NCBI GenBank assembly: GCA_910587505.1
Contig: CAJULD010000044.1
Span: forward strand, 1-24,159
Source of the DNA: an uncultured Oscillospiraceae bacterium
GTDB taxonomy: Bacteria; Bacillota; Clostridia; Oscillospirales; Oscillospiraceae
Reading direction: 5' to 3'
DNA length: 24,159 bases
Positions 13,720 through 23,002 of the stretch are shown here, piece by piece (within the stretch, counting starts at the first letter, position 1; each line of letters begins with the position of its first letter). A model generated the notes under the pieces. It was not told the DNA's origin and did not search any database. It saw only the letters and a list, made by a program, of their open reading frames with translations. The position numbers were made by a program, and so were the translations under genes.

Positions 13720-14453
13720 CCAGGAATTTCCGCCAGTAACGTCTCCAGCGGCAGCGTTCCCATGGCGTACAGCGCCGCGGCCAGCTGCTCCTGATCGCAG
13801 TTGGACTCCGCCTGCGCGCCCAGCGCCCGGGGAAGGCACAGCGGCAGCCTGCCCCGGCCCGCCTCGCCGCCGGGATAGAGGGTGTACAAAATGGCGTTGT
13901 CCAGCTTCAGATCTGTTCTGGGGGCAAACAGCACCAGGGCGTCCGCCCGGTCCAGCTGGTCCGGCGACGGCTCCAGCAGCAGGGAAATGCCGTATTCCCG
14001 CCGCAGCTCCCGTGCAAAATTCTCGCCCCCCCGGACGCTGAGGAGCACGTACCGGTAGCTGAGGGCCAGCGCCTTCGCGCACTCGGTCACCTCCCGCACG
14101 GCCCGCTCCCCGGAGACGGCCACCACCGCGCCGGTGGGCTGGAACCCGCCCGCCTCCAGCCGCCGCCTGGTCAGGGGCGCGGCCAGGGCCCGCCGCAGGG
14201 GCAGGGTGTCGATGGGCAGCACCCCCTGGCGGATGAACAGGGCCGTATAGGGGAAGTCCACCGGGAACACGGCGGAGCGGACCCCCGCCTCCCGCAGCAT
14301 CCGCGCGCCCTGCCGGGCGCGGTAGCGGGCCAGAGGCCCGTTGGGCCGGGACTCCAGCCCCATTCCCAGGGTAACAAAGCTGCCCCCGGATATCTGCCGG
14401 TCTCCCAGTATGGGCCGCCGGGGCCCCTCTCCATAGCTGATATATCCTAACAT
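13716..14453 (-). CDS. conserved-looking protein of unknown function
   Basis: The 245-aa protein begins MLGYISYGEGPRRPILGDRQ. It is Arg/Leu/Ala-rich with no membrane segment. A central stretch (about 115-190), with GAVVAVSGERAVREVTECAKALALSYRYV-type beta-alpha alternation followed by NFARELRREYGISLLLEPS, suggests a Rossmann-like fold. The sequence ends LETLLAEIPG. I cannot name a family. The frame is open upstream to 14657, but ATG at 14453 is the best start because GGAGG lies 10 bases before it and the upstream part is the shadow of the phosphopantetheinyl transferase gene. It lies 97 bases after that gene, with a 9-bp hairpin between, and ends inside the greA promoter. Confidence 0.7.
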   Translation of the reverse strand: MLGYISYGEGPRRPILGDRQISGGSFVTLGMGLESRPNGPLARYRARQGARMLREAGVRSAVFPVDFPYTALFIRQGVLPIDTLPLRRALAAPLTRRRLEAGGFQPTGAVVAVSGERAVREVTECAKALALSYRYVLLSVRGGENFARELRREYGISLLLEPSPDQLDRADALVLFAPRTDLKLDNAILYTLYPGGEAGRGRLPLCLPRALGAQAESNCDQEQLAAALYAMGTLPLETLLAEIPG

Positions 14454-14510
14454 TTGAACACCGCCTCCCGGTGGAGTATATGGGCTCCGGCGGGAATTTA
14501 TGAATGCGCG

Positions 14511-14532
14511 GCAGTTCCCCGGCGGGAACTGC
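14511..14532 (-). other. hairpin between phosphopantetheinyl transferase and the next gene
   Basis: GCAGTTCCC (14511-14519) and GGGAACTGC (14524-14532) form a perfect 9-bp stem with a 4-base loop, 19 bases past the stop at 14551. No T-run follows, so it may be a weak terminator or a processing site. Confidence 0.45.
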
Positions 14533-14550
14533 AGAAGGATACGCTTCCGT

Positions 14551-15024
14551 TCACTCAATCCGTACCGCTTTGATTTCTGCCTCTTCCGACGGGCACACCG
14601 TGATGAGGTATCCCTCCAGCAGGTCCGCCACGCACCGGCACAGCGGGTCCGGCGCAACAGGGCGCATCAGCGCGCCGATGCCCAGCCCCCGCCGCTTGAC
14701 GGTGGCCTCTTTTGCCGTCCAGAGGCGGAAGAAGGCCTCGTCCGCCAGCCCTGCCGCCAGCCGCTTTGGCGCGGGCCGGATTTTTTCCACGTCCACGCCT
14801 ACCGGCCGGTCGTGGAGGGCGCAGACGGCAGCGCCGCGGCTGTGGCTGAGGTTGAAGCAGATATCCGGGCGCTCCGGAAAGAAGGGTTTCCCACCCGCCT
14901 CCCGCGCGATCTCCGGAAGAGGCTTTATCCCCAGCTCCTGTTCCGCGCACAGCGCCAGCAGACGACAGGCCAGGTCGTGCTCCGAACAGTCCTTGCAGAC
15001 GGCGGCGTACAGGAAAAGCTTCAT
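14551..15024 (-). CDS. 4'-phosphopantetheinyl transferase (Sfp family)
   Basis: The 157-aa protein has the Sfp-type core: FNLSHSRGAAVCAL, then RPVGVDVEKIRP with the metal-binding Asp/Glu pattern GVDVE, and further on FRLWTAKEATVKRRGLGI, matching the WxxKEAxxK signature. It transfers phosphopantetheine from CoA to a Ser of a carrier protein. At 157 residues it is shorter than Sfp (about 225) and lacks some N-terminal sequence, but the motifs are complete. AAGGAG is 9 bases before ATG at 15024. No carrier protein is encoded in the window. The target could be the fatty-acid ACP or the missing carrier of the adenylation locus at 3818-5329. Confidence 0.85.
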   Translation of the reverse strand: MKLFLYAAVCKDCSEHDLACRLLALCAEQELGIKPLPEIAREAGGKPFFPERPDICFNLSHSRGAAVCALHDRPVGVDVEKIRPAPKRLAAGLADEAFFRLWTAKEATVKRRGLGIGALMRPVAPDPLCRCVADLLEGYLITVCPSEEAEIKAVRIE

Positions 15025-15085
15025 ATCTCCGGCTCCTTTTCAAAAATCAGTTCTCGTGGATGCCGCCTGGACAAACTATGGAAAC

Positions 15086-15091
15086 ATTATA
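15086..15091 (-). promoter_or_regulatory. possible -10 of the phosphopantetheinyl transferase gene
   Basis: A perfect minus-strand TATAAT lies 61 bases before ATG at 15024, in an AT-rich intergenic region (15025-15251), but the -35 region at 17 bases has no good match. TTGACG lies too close (11 bases). Confidence 0.3.
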
Positions 15092-15202
15092 TTCATAAAA
15101 TGCGTCAAAGGAGGAAAACCTGCCATTTGGCAGATGAAATTTGCCTTTCTGAAAAATATTTTTAAAAAGTTTGCTTCAAAAAGAGGATTTTTGCCTTTTT
15201 CG

Positions 15203-15232
15203 TTGTATACTGTAATAGAATGAATTATACAA
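15203..15232 (+). promoter_or_regulatory. dnaG-rpoD upstream region with inverted repeat and possible -10
   Basis: TTGTATA (15203-15209) and TATACAA (15226-15232) are perfect inverted copies 16 bases apart, just before the ribosome binding site. TATACT at 15206-15211 inside the left arm would be a suitable -10 (leader about 30 bases), although no good -35 is seen. The repeat could be an operator. TTGTAT-17-TATACA also fits promoter spacing but would start transcription on the ribosome binding site. Confidence 0.35.
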
Positions 15233-15251
15233 TAGGGGAGGTATGACATCC

Positions 15252-17041
15252 GTGGCGTTTCCACAGCGGTTTCTGGACGAGCTGATTGAACGTAGCGACA
15301 TTGTGGATGTGGTTTCCTCCTATGTGACGCTGAAAAAGAAGGGGTCGAACTATTTTGGCCTGTGCCCCTTCCACAACGAGAAGACCGGTTCTTTTTCCGT
15401 GTCGCCGGACAAGCAGATCTGCTATTGCTTTGGCTGCCACCACGGCGGCAGCGTGATCCAGTTTATAATGGAGATTGATAACCTGTCCTTTCCGGAGGCG
15501 GTGCGCTTTCTGGCGAAGCGGGCGAACATGGAGGTCCCGGAGGACCAGGCGGACCGGGAGGAGTCCCGCCGCCGGCAGCGGGTGCTGGCGCTGAACAGGG
15601 ACGCCGCCCGCTGGTTCTATCAGAATCTGTCCCGGCCGGAGGGCGCGGAGGCGGCCGCCTATCTGGAGAAGCGGCGGATCACCCGGCGGACCGCCATGAA
15701 TTTCGGACTGGGGGCGTCCCTGAACGGTTGGGACAGCCTGCTCACCGCCATGCAGGAGAAGGGGTATACCAGGGCGGAGCTTCTGGCGGCGGGGCTGGTG
15801 GTGCAGAACCAGAAGGGCCGGATCTATGACAGGTTCCGCGGCCGCCTCATGTTTCCCGTGATCGATGTGAAGGGCGACATCGTGGCCTTCGGCGGCCGGG
15901 TGCTGGACAGGTCGGAGCCCAAGTATATGAACACCACGGAGACCATTGTTTACAGCAAGCGCCGGAATCTGTACGGCATTAATCTGGCAAAGAAGACCAG
16001 ACGTCCGAATTTCATCCTCTGCGAGGGCAACATCGACGTCATCACCCTGCATCAGGCGGGCTTTGACAATGCGGTGGCCTCCATGGGCACCGCTCTCACC
16101 GTCGAACAGACCAGAATCCTCAGCCGGTATACGAAGGAGCTGGTGCTGTGCTATGACAATGACGCGGCGGGGCAGATGGCGACGCAGAAGAACATCGATC
16201 TGCTCAAAGACAGCGAGTTCACCGTCCGGGTTCTCCAGCTCCCCCGCCGTCTGGCGGACGGCGAATATGTCAAGCAGGACGTGGACGACTTCATCAAGTT
16301 TCAGGGGCCCGCGGCCTTCGAGGCGATGCTCAGCGGCAGCGCCAATCAGATGGACTACCGCATGGACGCCGTGGCCGGCAAATACGACCTCAGCGACCCG
16401 GAGCAGAAGATTGCCTATGGCGGGGAAATCAGCGGCCTGATCGCGTCGCTGTCCAACGCAGTGGAGCGGGAGGTCTACGCGGGCCGCGCCGCCGAGGCGG
16501 CCGGCATCTCTCCCGCGGCCATGCTGGCCGAGGTGGAGCGGGCCCGGCGGAAAAAGCGGGGCCGGGAGCAGCGGGAGCTGCAAAGGGAAAATCTGAATAC
16601 CGCCGCTCTGCGACAGCCCAGGGAGCGGGCGATCCGCTATACCGACCTGCGCTCCGCTATGGCGGAGGAAGGCGTGATTCTGCTGCTGCTGCTGGACGGC
16701 GCGCTGGCGGAGGCGTGCCGGGAGCTGGAGCCGGAGGCGTTCAGCTCGCCGTTTCTGGGCCGGATCTACCGCAGGCTGCGGGAGGCGTGGGACGAGGGAC
16801 GGCCCCTGTCGGCGGCGTCCCTGTCCGGGGAATGCACCCCGGAGGAGATGGGGCATCTCACCGGCATTCTGCAAAGGCCGGTCACCGCCGCCAATGCGGA
16901 GAAGGCGCTGGCCGATTACATACAGGTAATCAGGCAGTCTGCGGACAAGCGGTGTAGAGAACCGGGGGAAGACCCGCTGCAGGCCGCCGTGGCAAAATAC
17001 AGGGGAAGACAAAAAGAAAAGGGTAACGGAGGAAAGCAGTT

Positions 17042-17045
<4 letters not shown>
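15252..17045 (+). CDS. dnaG: DNA primase DnaG
   Basis: The 597-aa primase makes RNA primers for replication. The CHC2 zinc ribbon has Cys38-x2-His41 and Cys59-x2-Cys62. The catalytic core contains FPVIDVKGDIVAFGGRVLD. The TOPRIM domain has Glu258 (FILCEGNIDVI) and Asp302/Asp304 (YDNDAAG). The C-terminal part (about 430-597) is the DnaB-interacting region. An in-frame ATG exists at 15243 but is only one base after GGGGAGG. The GTG at 15252 is 10 bases after it and gives MAFPQRFLDELIERSDIVDVV, the normal DnaG start, so it is preferred. The stop overlaps the rpoD ATG (ATGA). Confidence 0.96.
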
Positions 17046-18361
<1,316 letters not shown>

Positions 18362-18374
18362 AAAGAGAACAGAG

Positions 18375-18410
18375 AAGAGAGGAAGCCGAAGTCCGGTTTC
18401 CTCTCTTTTT
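18375..18410 (+). terminator. intrinsic terminator of dnaG-rpoD
   Basis: AGAGAGGAA pairs with TTCCTCTCT, with an inner CC/GG pair, followed by TTTTT ending at 18410. It begins 14 bases after the rpoD stop. On the minus strand the stem is followed by a T/C-rich tract, so it can also serve the converging AraC gene ending at 18418. Confidence 0.85.
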
Positions 18411-18417
18411 GATGAAG

Positions 18418-19263
18418 TTATCCCCGTTTTACGACCGGGATCCAGACCTCATATCTGGCGTTGTCCGGATCAGGATTGAGATAGACCTCCACATCCGGCG
18501 CGCTGCCATATTCATACCCGGAGGTGGGCAGCCACTCCGTAATGATCCGCCGCTCCAGCTCCTGCATGGACACATTGGTCCCCTCGCCGGGGAAGACAGC
18601 CCAGGTGGCGGCGGGAACGGTATACTCCTGGAAGTCTCCGGCGGGCTGGCTGCTGGCCACGGCGATCCAGTACCGCCAGTCCTCTCTGTCTCCGCAGGCG
18701 CTGATTCCCAGCAGGCCCGCGGGCAGACCGTCCATCATCCCCGCCAGCCGTTCAATCGTTCCATCTGCGGCGGCCCTGCCCCACATCTGAGGGACCGCGG
18801 CAAAATTTTTTTCCAGCTCCCTGTCCAGCGGCGCGGCGATGCCCACAATCCGGAAGGCCTCCCGTTTTTCGATGCGATACTCCATTTCTTCTGCTCCTTT
18901 TATCACGACAGTAAAGCGCAGAGGCGGAAAGCTCTTCACGGTAACGCCCGGTTCCCGGATTGCCGACGGCGCAACGCCATGGACCGCCTGAAAGGCCCGG
19001 TTGAAGGCGGTGGGGGACTGATAGCCGTATTTAAGCCCCGTGTCGATGACCTTCTTACCGGCCTGGAGGTCTGCCGCCGCCCGGGACATGCGCCGCCGGC
19101 GGATGTATTCTGACAGCGATACCCCCGCCATGCAGGCAAACATCCTCTGATAGTGGTACACCGAGCAGCAGGCCAGCCTTGCCAGCTCGCCACAGTCGAT
19201 CTCGTCCGTCAGGTGTTCCTCCATGTATGCGATGGTCCGGTTCAGTCCGTCAACCCATTCCAT
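18418..19263 (-). CDS. AraC-family regulator with GyrI-like effector domain
   Basis: The 281-aa protein has an N-terminal AraC-type DNA-binding domain with two helix-turn-helix units (about 8-105): MEEHLTDEIDCGELARLACC, then GLKYGYQSPTAFNRAFQAVHG. The C-terminal GyrI-like/SRPBCC-type small-molecule binding domain (about 127-281) contains KREAFRIVGIAAPLDREL and ends in DVEVYLNP, then YEVWIPV. This Rob/BmrR-like arrangement usually senses hydrophobic or cationic compounds and activates resistance genes. The frame is open upstream to 19626, but ATG at 19263 has GGAGG 8 bases before it, and the upstream sequence is of low-complexity shadow type. No obvious target gene is adjacent. Confidence 0.9.
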   Translation of the reverse strand: MEWVDGLNRTIAYMEEHLTDEIDCGELARLACCSVYHYQRMFACMAGVSLSEYIRRRRMSRAAADLQAGKKVIDTGLKYGYQSPTAFNRAFQAVHGVAPSAIREPGVTVKSFPPLRFTVVIKGAEEMEYRIEKREAFRIVGIAAPLDRELEKNFAAVPQMWGRAAADGTIERLAGMMDGLPAGLLGISACGDREDWRYWIAVASSQPAGDFQEYTVPAATWAVFPGEGTNVSMQELERRIITEWLPTSGYEYGSAPDVEVYLNPDPDNARYEVWIPVVKRG

Positions 19264-19348
19264 GATCTGTTCCTCCTCGCGTTTTCTGATGATATGATAG
19301 CGGAAAAACCGGCGCCTGTCCTCTCTTTTCCTGTACGGATGGGAGAGG

Positions 19349-19516
19349 TCACTGACCCGGTACGGCGGCCAGGACCGCCAGAATGGCGATGTGGACGGGA
19401 TAGGAGGCGTAGAACACGTTCCCGGGGATGAGGGTGTTGTACCACAACTTCTCCGGATCCCGCATCCAGCCGCAGAAGGCGGCGGCCACACAGTTTCTGA
19501 TAATCCCCGCTGTCTG
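19349..19516 (-). pseudogene. remnant: C-terminal end of a membrane protein
   Basis: A minus-strand frame of 55 codons reads QTAGIIRNCVAAAFCGWM, then a stretch ending NVFYASYPVHIAILAVLAAVPGQ before the stop. It looks like real protein (aromatic and hydrophobic with a membrane segment) but has no start codon context and is preceded by several in-frame stops. The FYxxYPxH pattern recalls the end of TraX-type membrane proteins; this is a weak guess. A second frame upstream opens with ATGATG at 19604 behind GGAGGAGGGG and reads about 36 plausible residues before degenerating. The two look like joined fragments of decayed genes. Confidence 0.45.
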
Positions 19517-19624
19517 TCAGCACCAGAATCATCCGGGAGCCGCCGCTCTCCTGCGTGCCGGCCGGTTCTGGCTCCGGCAGAGCGTTCAAACGATATACCA
19601 TCATGCATCCCCTCCTCCGTCAGC

Positions 19625-19654
19625 AAAAGGCCGGCATGTCTGCCGGCCTTTTTT
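19625..19654. terminator. perfect 12-bp terminator hairpin
   Basis: AAAAGGCCGGCA (19625-19636) and TGCCGGCCTTTT (19641-19652) form a perfect stem with loop TGTC. On the plus strand T6 ends at 19654; on the minus strand T4 follows. The position downstream of lysC (stop at 19759) suits a backup terminator for the hom-lysC transcript before the AraC region. Confidence 0.75.
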
Positions 19655-19716
19655 CATATGCGTTCCCCGATAAACAGCGCGATACCGTTTATAATCTTTC
19701 TGAAAGTCTCTTTTGA

Positions 19717-19748
19717 TTCTTTTTCCTTCAGGAAAAAGAATGGAGACC
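19717..19748. repeat. dispersed hairpin element, copy B; probable lysC terminator
   Basis: TTCTTTTTCC (19717-19726), loop TTCA, GGAAAAAGAA (19731-19740) is a perfect 10-bp stem followed by TGGAGACC. The 16 bases AAAAAGAATGGAGACC are identical to copy A near 6617-6645. It lies 10 bases past the lysC stop, so it probably takes part in termination there. Confidence 0.55.
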
Positions 19749-19758
19749 TGTCACAGAT

Positions 19759-20973
19759 TTATCCCTGCTCTCCGAAGAACTTGTCATGGACCGCCCGGAC
19801 GGCGGCGGAGGCGTCCTCCTCGTCGATGAGCACGGAGACCCGGATCTCACTGGTATTAATCATCTGGATATTGATGTTGGCGTCGTACAGCGCCTCAAAC
19901 ATTTTGGCGGCCACGCCGGGGGTGGTCATCATCCCCGCGCCCACAATGGATACCTTGGCGATTTTATCCTCCACGGTCAGGTGGTCGAAGCCCAGGGCGT
20001 CCTTCTGCTCCTCCAGCACCCGCATGGCCTCCTCCACGTCGGCCCGGGGCAGGGTGAAGCTGATGTCCTTGCTCTCGCCCCGCCCGATGGACTGGATGAT
20101 GGCGTCCACGTTGATGTTGGCCTTGCCCAGCAGGGAGAACACCCGGAAGGCCACGCCGGGATTGTGGTCCAGGCCCACCACGGCGATCCGCGCAATGCTC
20201 GTATCCTTCGCCACGCCGGCGATATTTGTCTTTTCCATTTTGACGACCTCCTTGACTTTTGTGCCGGGTTTCCGCTCCAGACTGGACACGACTTCCATAT
20301 TGACACGATACTTTTTTGCCAGCTCCACGCTGCGGTTGTGAAGCACCTGGGCCCCCTGACTGGCCAGCTCCAGCATCTCGTCATAGGTAATTTCCTCCAG
20401 CTTCAGCGCGCCGGGGGCCACGCGGGGGTCCGTGGTATATACGCCGTCCACGTCGGTATAAATCTGACACAGGTCCGCGCCGAAGGCGGCGGCCAGGGCC
20501 ACGGCGCTGGTGTCGGACCCGCCCCGGCCCAGGGTGGTCACGTCGCCCACCCGGTTCACGCCCTGAAAGCCCGCCACCAGGACGATCTTGTTTTTGTCCA
20601 GCTCCCGCTGGATGCGCTCGGATTCGATGCGCTGGATACGGGCGTCGGAATAGGTGCTGGTGGTGTGAATGCCCACCTGCCAGGCGGCCAGGCTCACCAC
20701 CGGCAGGCCCATGTCCTCCAGTGCCATGGCGCACAGAGCGATGGAGATCTGCTCGCCGGTGCTCAGAAGCATGTCCATTTCCCGTTTGGAAGCGCGGGGA
20801 TTGATTTCCCTGGCCTTTTCAATCAGATCGTCGGTGGTGTCGCCCTGGGCGGACAGGACCACCATGACCTGATTTCCTGCTTTATAAGTATCGGCGATGA
20901 TGCCCGCCACGTTCCGGATGCGCCGGGCGTCCCGGACGGAGCTGCCGCCGAATTTCTGTACGATTAAACTCAT
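19759..20973 (-). CDS. lysC: aspartate kinase (monofunctional)
   Basis: The 404-aa enzyme phosphorylates aspartate, the first step to lysine, threonine and methionine. The amino-acid kinase domain has VQKFGGSSV (5-13), LSTGEQIS and GRGGSDTSAVALAAAFGADLCQIYTDVDGVYTTDPR. The C-terminal part (about 260-404) holds two ACT domains (LDHNPGVAFRVFSLLGKANINVD and VGAGMMTTPGVAAKMFEALYDANINIQMINTSEIRVS), the usual site of feedback control by lysine and/or threonine. AAGG is 6 bases before ATG at 20973. It starts 64 bases after hom on the same strand, so the pair is probably one transcript. No lysine riboswitch was seen upstream. Confidence 0.96.
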   Translation of the reverse strand: MSLIVQKFGGSSVRDARRIRNVAGIIADTYKAGNQVMVVLSAQGDTTDDLIEKAREINPRASKREMDMLLSTGEQISIALCAMALEDMGLPVVSLAAWQVGIHTTSTYSDARIQRIESERIQRELDKNKIVLVAGFQGVNRVGDVTTLGRGGSDTSAVALAAAFGADLCQIYTDVDGVYTTDPRVAPGALKLEEITYDEMLELASQGAQVLHNRSVELAKKYRVNMEVVSSLERKPGTKVKEVVKMEKTNIAGVAKDTSIARIAVVGLDHNPGVAFRVFSLLGKANINVDAIIQSIGRGESKDISFTLPRADVEEAMRVLEEQKDALGFDHLTVEDKIAKVSIVGAGMMTTPGVAAKMFEALYDANINIQMINTSEIRVSVLIDEEDASAAVRAVHDKFFGEQG

Positions 20974-21037
20974 AAGGAACCTTCCTCTCTATGGCTGATT
21001 GGGGATACTCCATTATAGTATCTGTGAAGCGCAATGG

Positions 21038-22204
21038 TTATTGCAGAACCGGCAGAAGGGCCGCCGCGCCCAACTTTTCCGCCAGGGCCTTTGCCTCCTG
21101 TGCGGTCATGGGGCCGGTAAGCGCCGCCCCGCCGGACAGGACCCTGCAATCCGCCGGAGTTTCCCGGCCGCCCCGCAGGTACCAGGGCATGACCAGATCG
21201 TCCAGCTCCGTCAGCTCCGCGCTTTCGCTCCAGCCCAGCTCCCGGCGTTTCTCCCGGTGCTGCAAGGCGTCCATCACGTCGCCCATGACTGCGGAGGCGG
21301 TGGGCAGGTCCCCCGCGCCCCGGCCATAGAACATCACGTCGCCCACGGCGTTGCCCCGGATCATAATGGCGTTGAACACGCCGTCCACCCCGGCGAGAGG
21401 GCACGCCTCCGGCACCAGGTGGGGGGCCACGTAGGCGGCCTGCTTTCCGCCGGGGAGGCGCAGGGCCCGGCCCAGCAGCTTCACCTGGTATCCGGCCTGA
21501 CTGGCGATGGCCACGTCCTGCAAATCCAGTCCGCTGATTCCCCGGGTGCTGATCCTCTCGGGCAGGACCTCCTTCCCCCAGGCCAGGTCGGAGAGAATGC
21601 AGATCTTCCGTCCCGCGTCCAGCCCCTCCACGTCGGCGGCGGGGTTCTGCTCGGCGTAGCCCCTGGCCTGGGCCTCCTTCAGGGCCTCGTCAAAGGGGAT
21701 GCCGCCCCGGACCATGCGGGTGAGGATATAATTGGTGGTGCCGTTGAGAATGCCGGTCACCTCTTCGATCCGGTTTCCGGCCAGGCACTGGAACAGGGGG
21801 CGGAGCACAGGAATGCCGCCGCCCACGCTGGCCTCGAAGAGGTAGTTGACGTTTTTCTCTCTGGCAAGGGACAGCAGCTCCCTGCCGTGGGAGGCCACCA
21901 GCTCCTTGTTGGAGGTGACCACGTGCTTGCCGGCCATAAGAGCCCGGCGGGTAAAGTCCAGCGCCACCCGGGCCCCGCCGATAGCCTCCACCACCACGTC
22001 GAGGTCGGGATCGTTCTCCAGAACGGAGAAATCCTTCACCGCCACACCGGCGTAAGGGGTGGCGGATAAGTCGCGCACGTCCAGAATATATTTCAGTTTG
22101 AGAGGCTCGCCCAGCTTCTTTTCAATGGAGTCCGCGTTCATGCGCAGCACTTCCGCCACGCCGCTGCCCACCGTACCGAAGCCCATGATTGCAAAATCAG
22201 CCAT
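21038..22204 (-). CDS. hom: homoserine dehydrogenase
   Basis: The 388-aa enzyme reduces aspartate semialdehyde to homoserine. It has the NAD(P)-binding loop MGFGTVGSGVAEVL, VTSNKELVASHG, and the catalytic/substrate region GGGIPVLRPL, then GILNGTTNYILTRM, then EAQARGYAEQNPAADVEGLDAGRKI. After the catalytic core only about 50 residues remain (from LDDLVMPWYLRGG), shorter than the usual ACT domain, so the regulatory domain is reduced. The frame is open to 22264, but ATG at 22204 has AAGGAG 8 bases before it and gives the family-typical start MADFAIMGFG. An ACT-domain protein gene lies upstream and lysC downstream. Confidence 0.95.
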   Translation of the reverse strand: MADFAIMGFGTVGSGVAEVLRMNADSIEKKLGEPLKLKYILDVRDLSATPYAGVAVKDFSVLENDPDLDVVVEAIGGARVALDFTRRALMAGKHVVTSNKELVASHGRELLSLAREKNVNYLFEASVGGGIPVLRPLFQCLAGNRIEEVTGILNGTTNYILTRMVRGGIPFDEALKEAQARGYAEQNPAADVEGLDAGRKICILSDLAWGKEVLPERISTRGISGLDLQDVAIASQAGYQVKLLGRALRLPGGKQAAYVAPHLVPEACPLAGVDGVFNAIMIRGNAVGDVMFYGRGAGDLPTASAVMGDVMDALQHREKRRELGWSESAELTELDDLVMPWYLRGGRETPADCRVLSGGAALTGPMTAQEAKALAEKLGAAALLPVLQ

Positions 22205-22390
22205 TTCTCTTCTCCTTCTCTTTTCTCTGCCGCCCGGAGGACGATATTCAGAGCCTGTATTCATAACCGGGGAATGCCGGATGGACGGGGATTTTTCCCG
22301 TCAGACAGGGAAATTTTTTACAGCAATCCTGGCGGATTGCAGGGGAAACTGACGCAGGATGGCGGGAGACAGACTGCCCGGAATCCGGGG
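22205..22390. other. leader region of hom, no clear promoter
   Basis: These bases separate the terminator of the ACT gene from hom. I see a GA-rich ribosome binding region next to hom and a short inverted repeat (CCCGGATTCCGGG-like, about 22378-22390), but no convincing -35/-10 pair and no threonine/T-box pattern. Confidence 0.3.
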
Positions 22391-22416
22391 AAAAGGAAAC
22401 CGCCGCGCAGCGGCGG
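22391..22416 (-). terminator. intrinsic terminator of the ACT-domain gene
   Basis: On the minus strand CCGCCGC, loop TGC, GCGGCGG (22416-22400) is followed by TTTCCTTTT. It begins 8 bases after the stop at 22424, so transcription of hom probably needs its own promoter or readthrough. Confidence 0.75.
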
Positions 22417-22423
22417 CAAAGAA

Positions 22424-22864
22424 CTACCCCGCCAGAATCTCGAATTTGATGACCCCCTCCAGGGCGGCAGCCCCGGCGATCAGCTCCTCCAGCGAAATCT
22501 CCATCTCGGAGGTCTCGGCGGAGACCGTCACGGCGGCGCAGCCGTTTGTGGGAATCGACTGGTTAATGGTGAGAATATTCGCCCCGCTCCCGGCAAAAAT
22601 AGCAAGTACATTGCTCAGCACGCCGGGGTTGTCCTTCAGCATGGCATAAAAGGTGATGATATGCCCCGTCTTCATGTCGTTGAAGGGCTGCACGGCGTCC
22701 TTATACTTATAAAATGCGCTGCGGCTGATTCCAGCCTGCCGGGTGGCCTCGCCGACGGTGCCCGCCTCCCCGGTCTGCATCATGCGTTTCGCTTCCGCTA
22801 CCTTAATAAAAATTTCCGGCAGAGCGGAGGCAGCGACAATGTAATGTTTGGTTTTTGTGCTCAT
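22424..22864 (-). CDS. ACT-domain protein of the UPF0735/PheB type
   Basis: The 146-aa protein has an N-terminal helical part with a helix-turn-helix-like stretch (GTVGEATRQAGISRSAFYKYKDAV) and a C-terminal ACT domain (about 70-146): HIITFYAMLKDNPGVLSNVLAIFAGSGANILTINQSIPTNG. This is the layout of the UPF0735 ACT family. The family is often next to hom, as here, and is thought to sense an amino acid, but its role is not established. GGGGG lies 7 bases before ATG at 22864. It has its own promoter and terminator. Confidence 0.88.
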   Translation of the reverse strand: MSTKTKHYIVAASALPEIFIKVAEAKRMMQTGEAGTVGEATRQAGISRSAFYKYKDAVQPFNDMKTGHIITFYAMLKDNPGVLSNVLAIFAGSGANILTINQSIPTNGCAAVTVSAETSEMEISLEELIAGAAALEGVIKFEILAG

Positions 22865-22904
22865 TTTGTATCCCCCTTGCGGTCACATGTCCTCGAATGA
22901 GGAT

Positions 22905-22933
22905 AGTGTACCACAGGCCAGCGGCTTTTACAA
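22905..22933 (-). promoter_or_regulatory. sigma-A promoter of the ACT-domain gene
   Basis: Minus-strand TTGTAA (22933-22928) and TACACT (22910-22905) are separated by exactly 17 bases; ATG lies about 40 bases downstream. Confidence 0.65.
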
Positions 22934-23002
22934 CCCAATTTGTCTGGAAAATTTCACAATTTTTCCTGCCGGGCAGGAGGAAAAGAGGTACAGTTTATCT
23001 AT

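Noticed and set aside
15203..15231. TTGTAT-17-TATACA as the dnaG promoter
   Set aside because: Transcription would start on the ribosome binding site, which is unlikely for this gene. An upstream -10 at 15206-15211 is preferred, though its -35 is poor.
15225..17012. 595-codon minus-strand open frame
   Set aside because: It is antisense to dnaG, which carries all primase motifs.
20974..21037. Lysine riboswitch or leader peptide controlling lysC
   Set aside because: The gap to hom is only 64 bases, too short for the riboswitch, and has no run of Lys or Thr codons.
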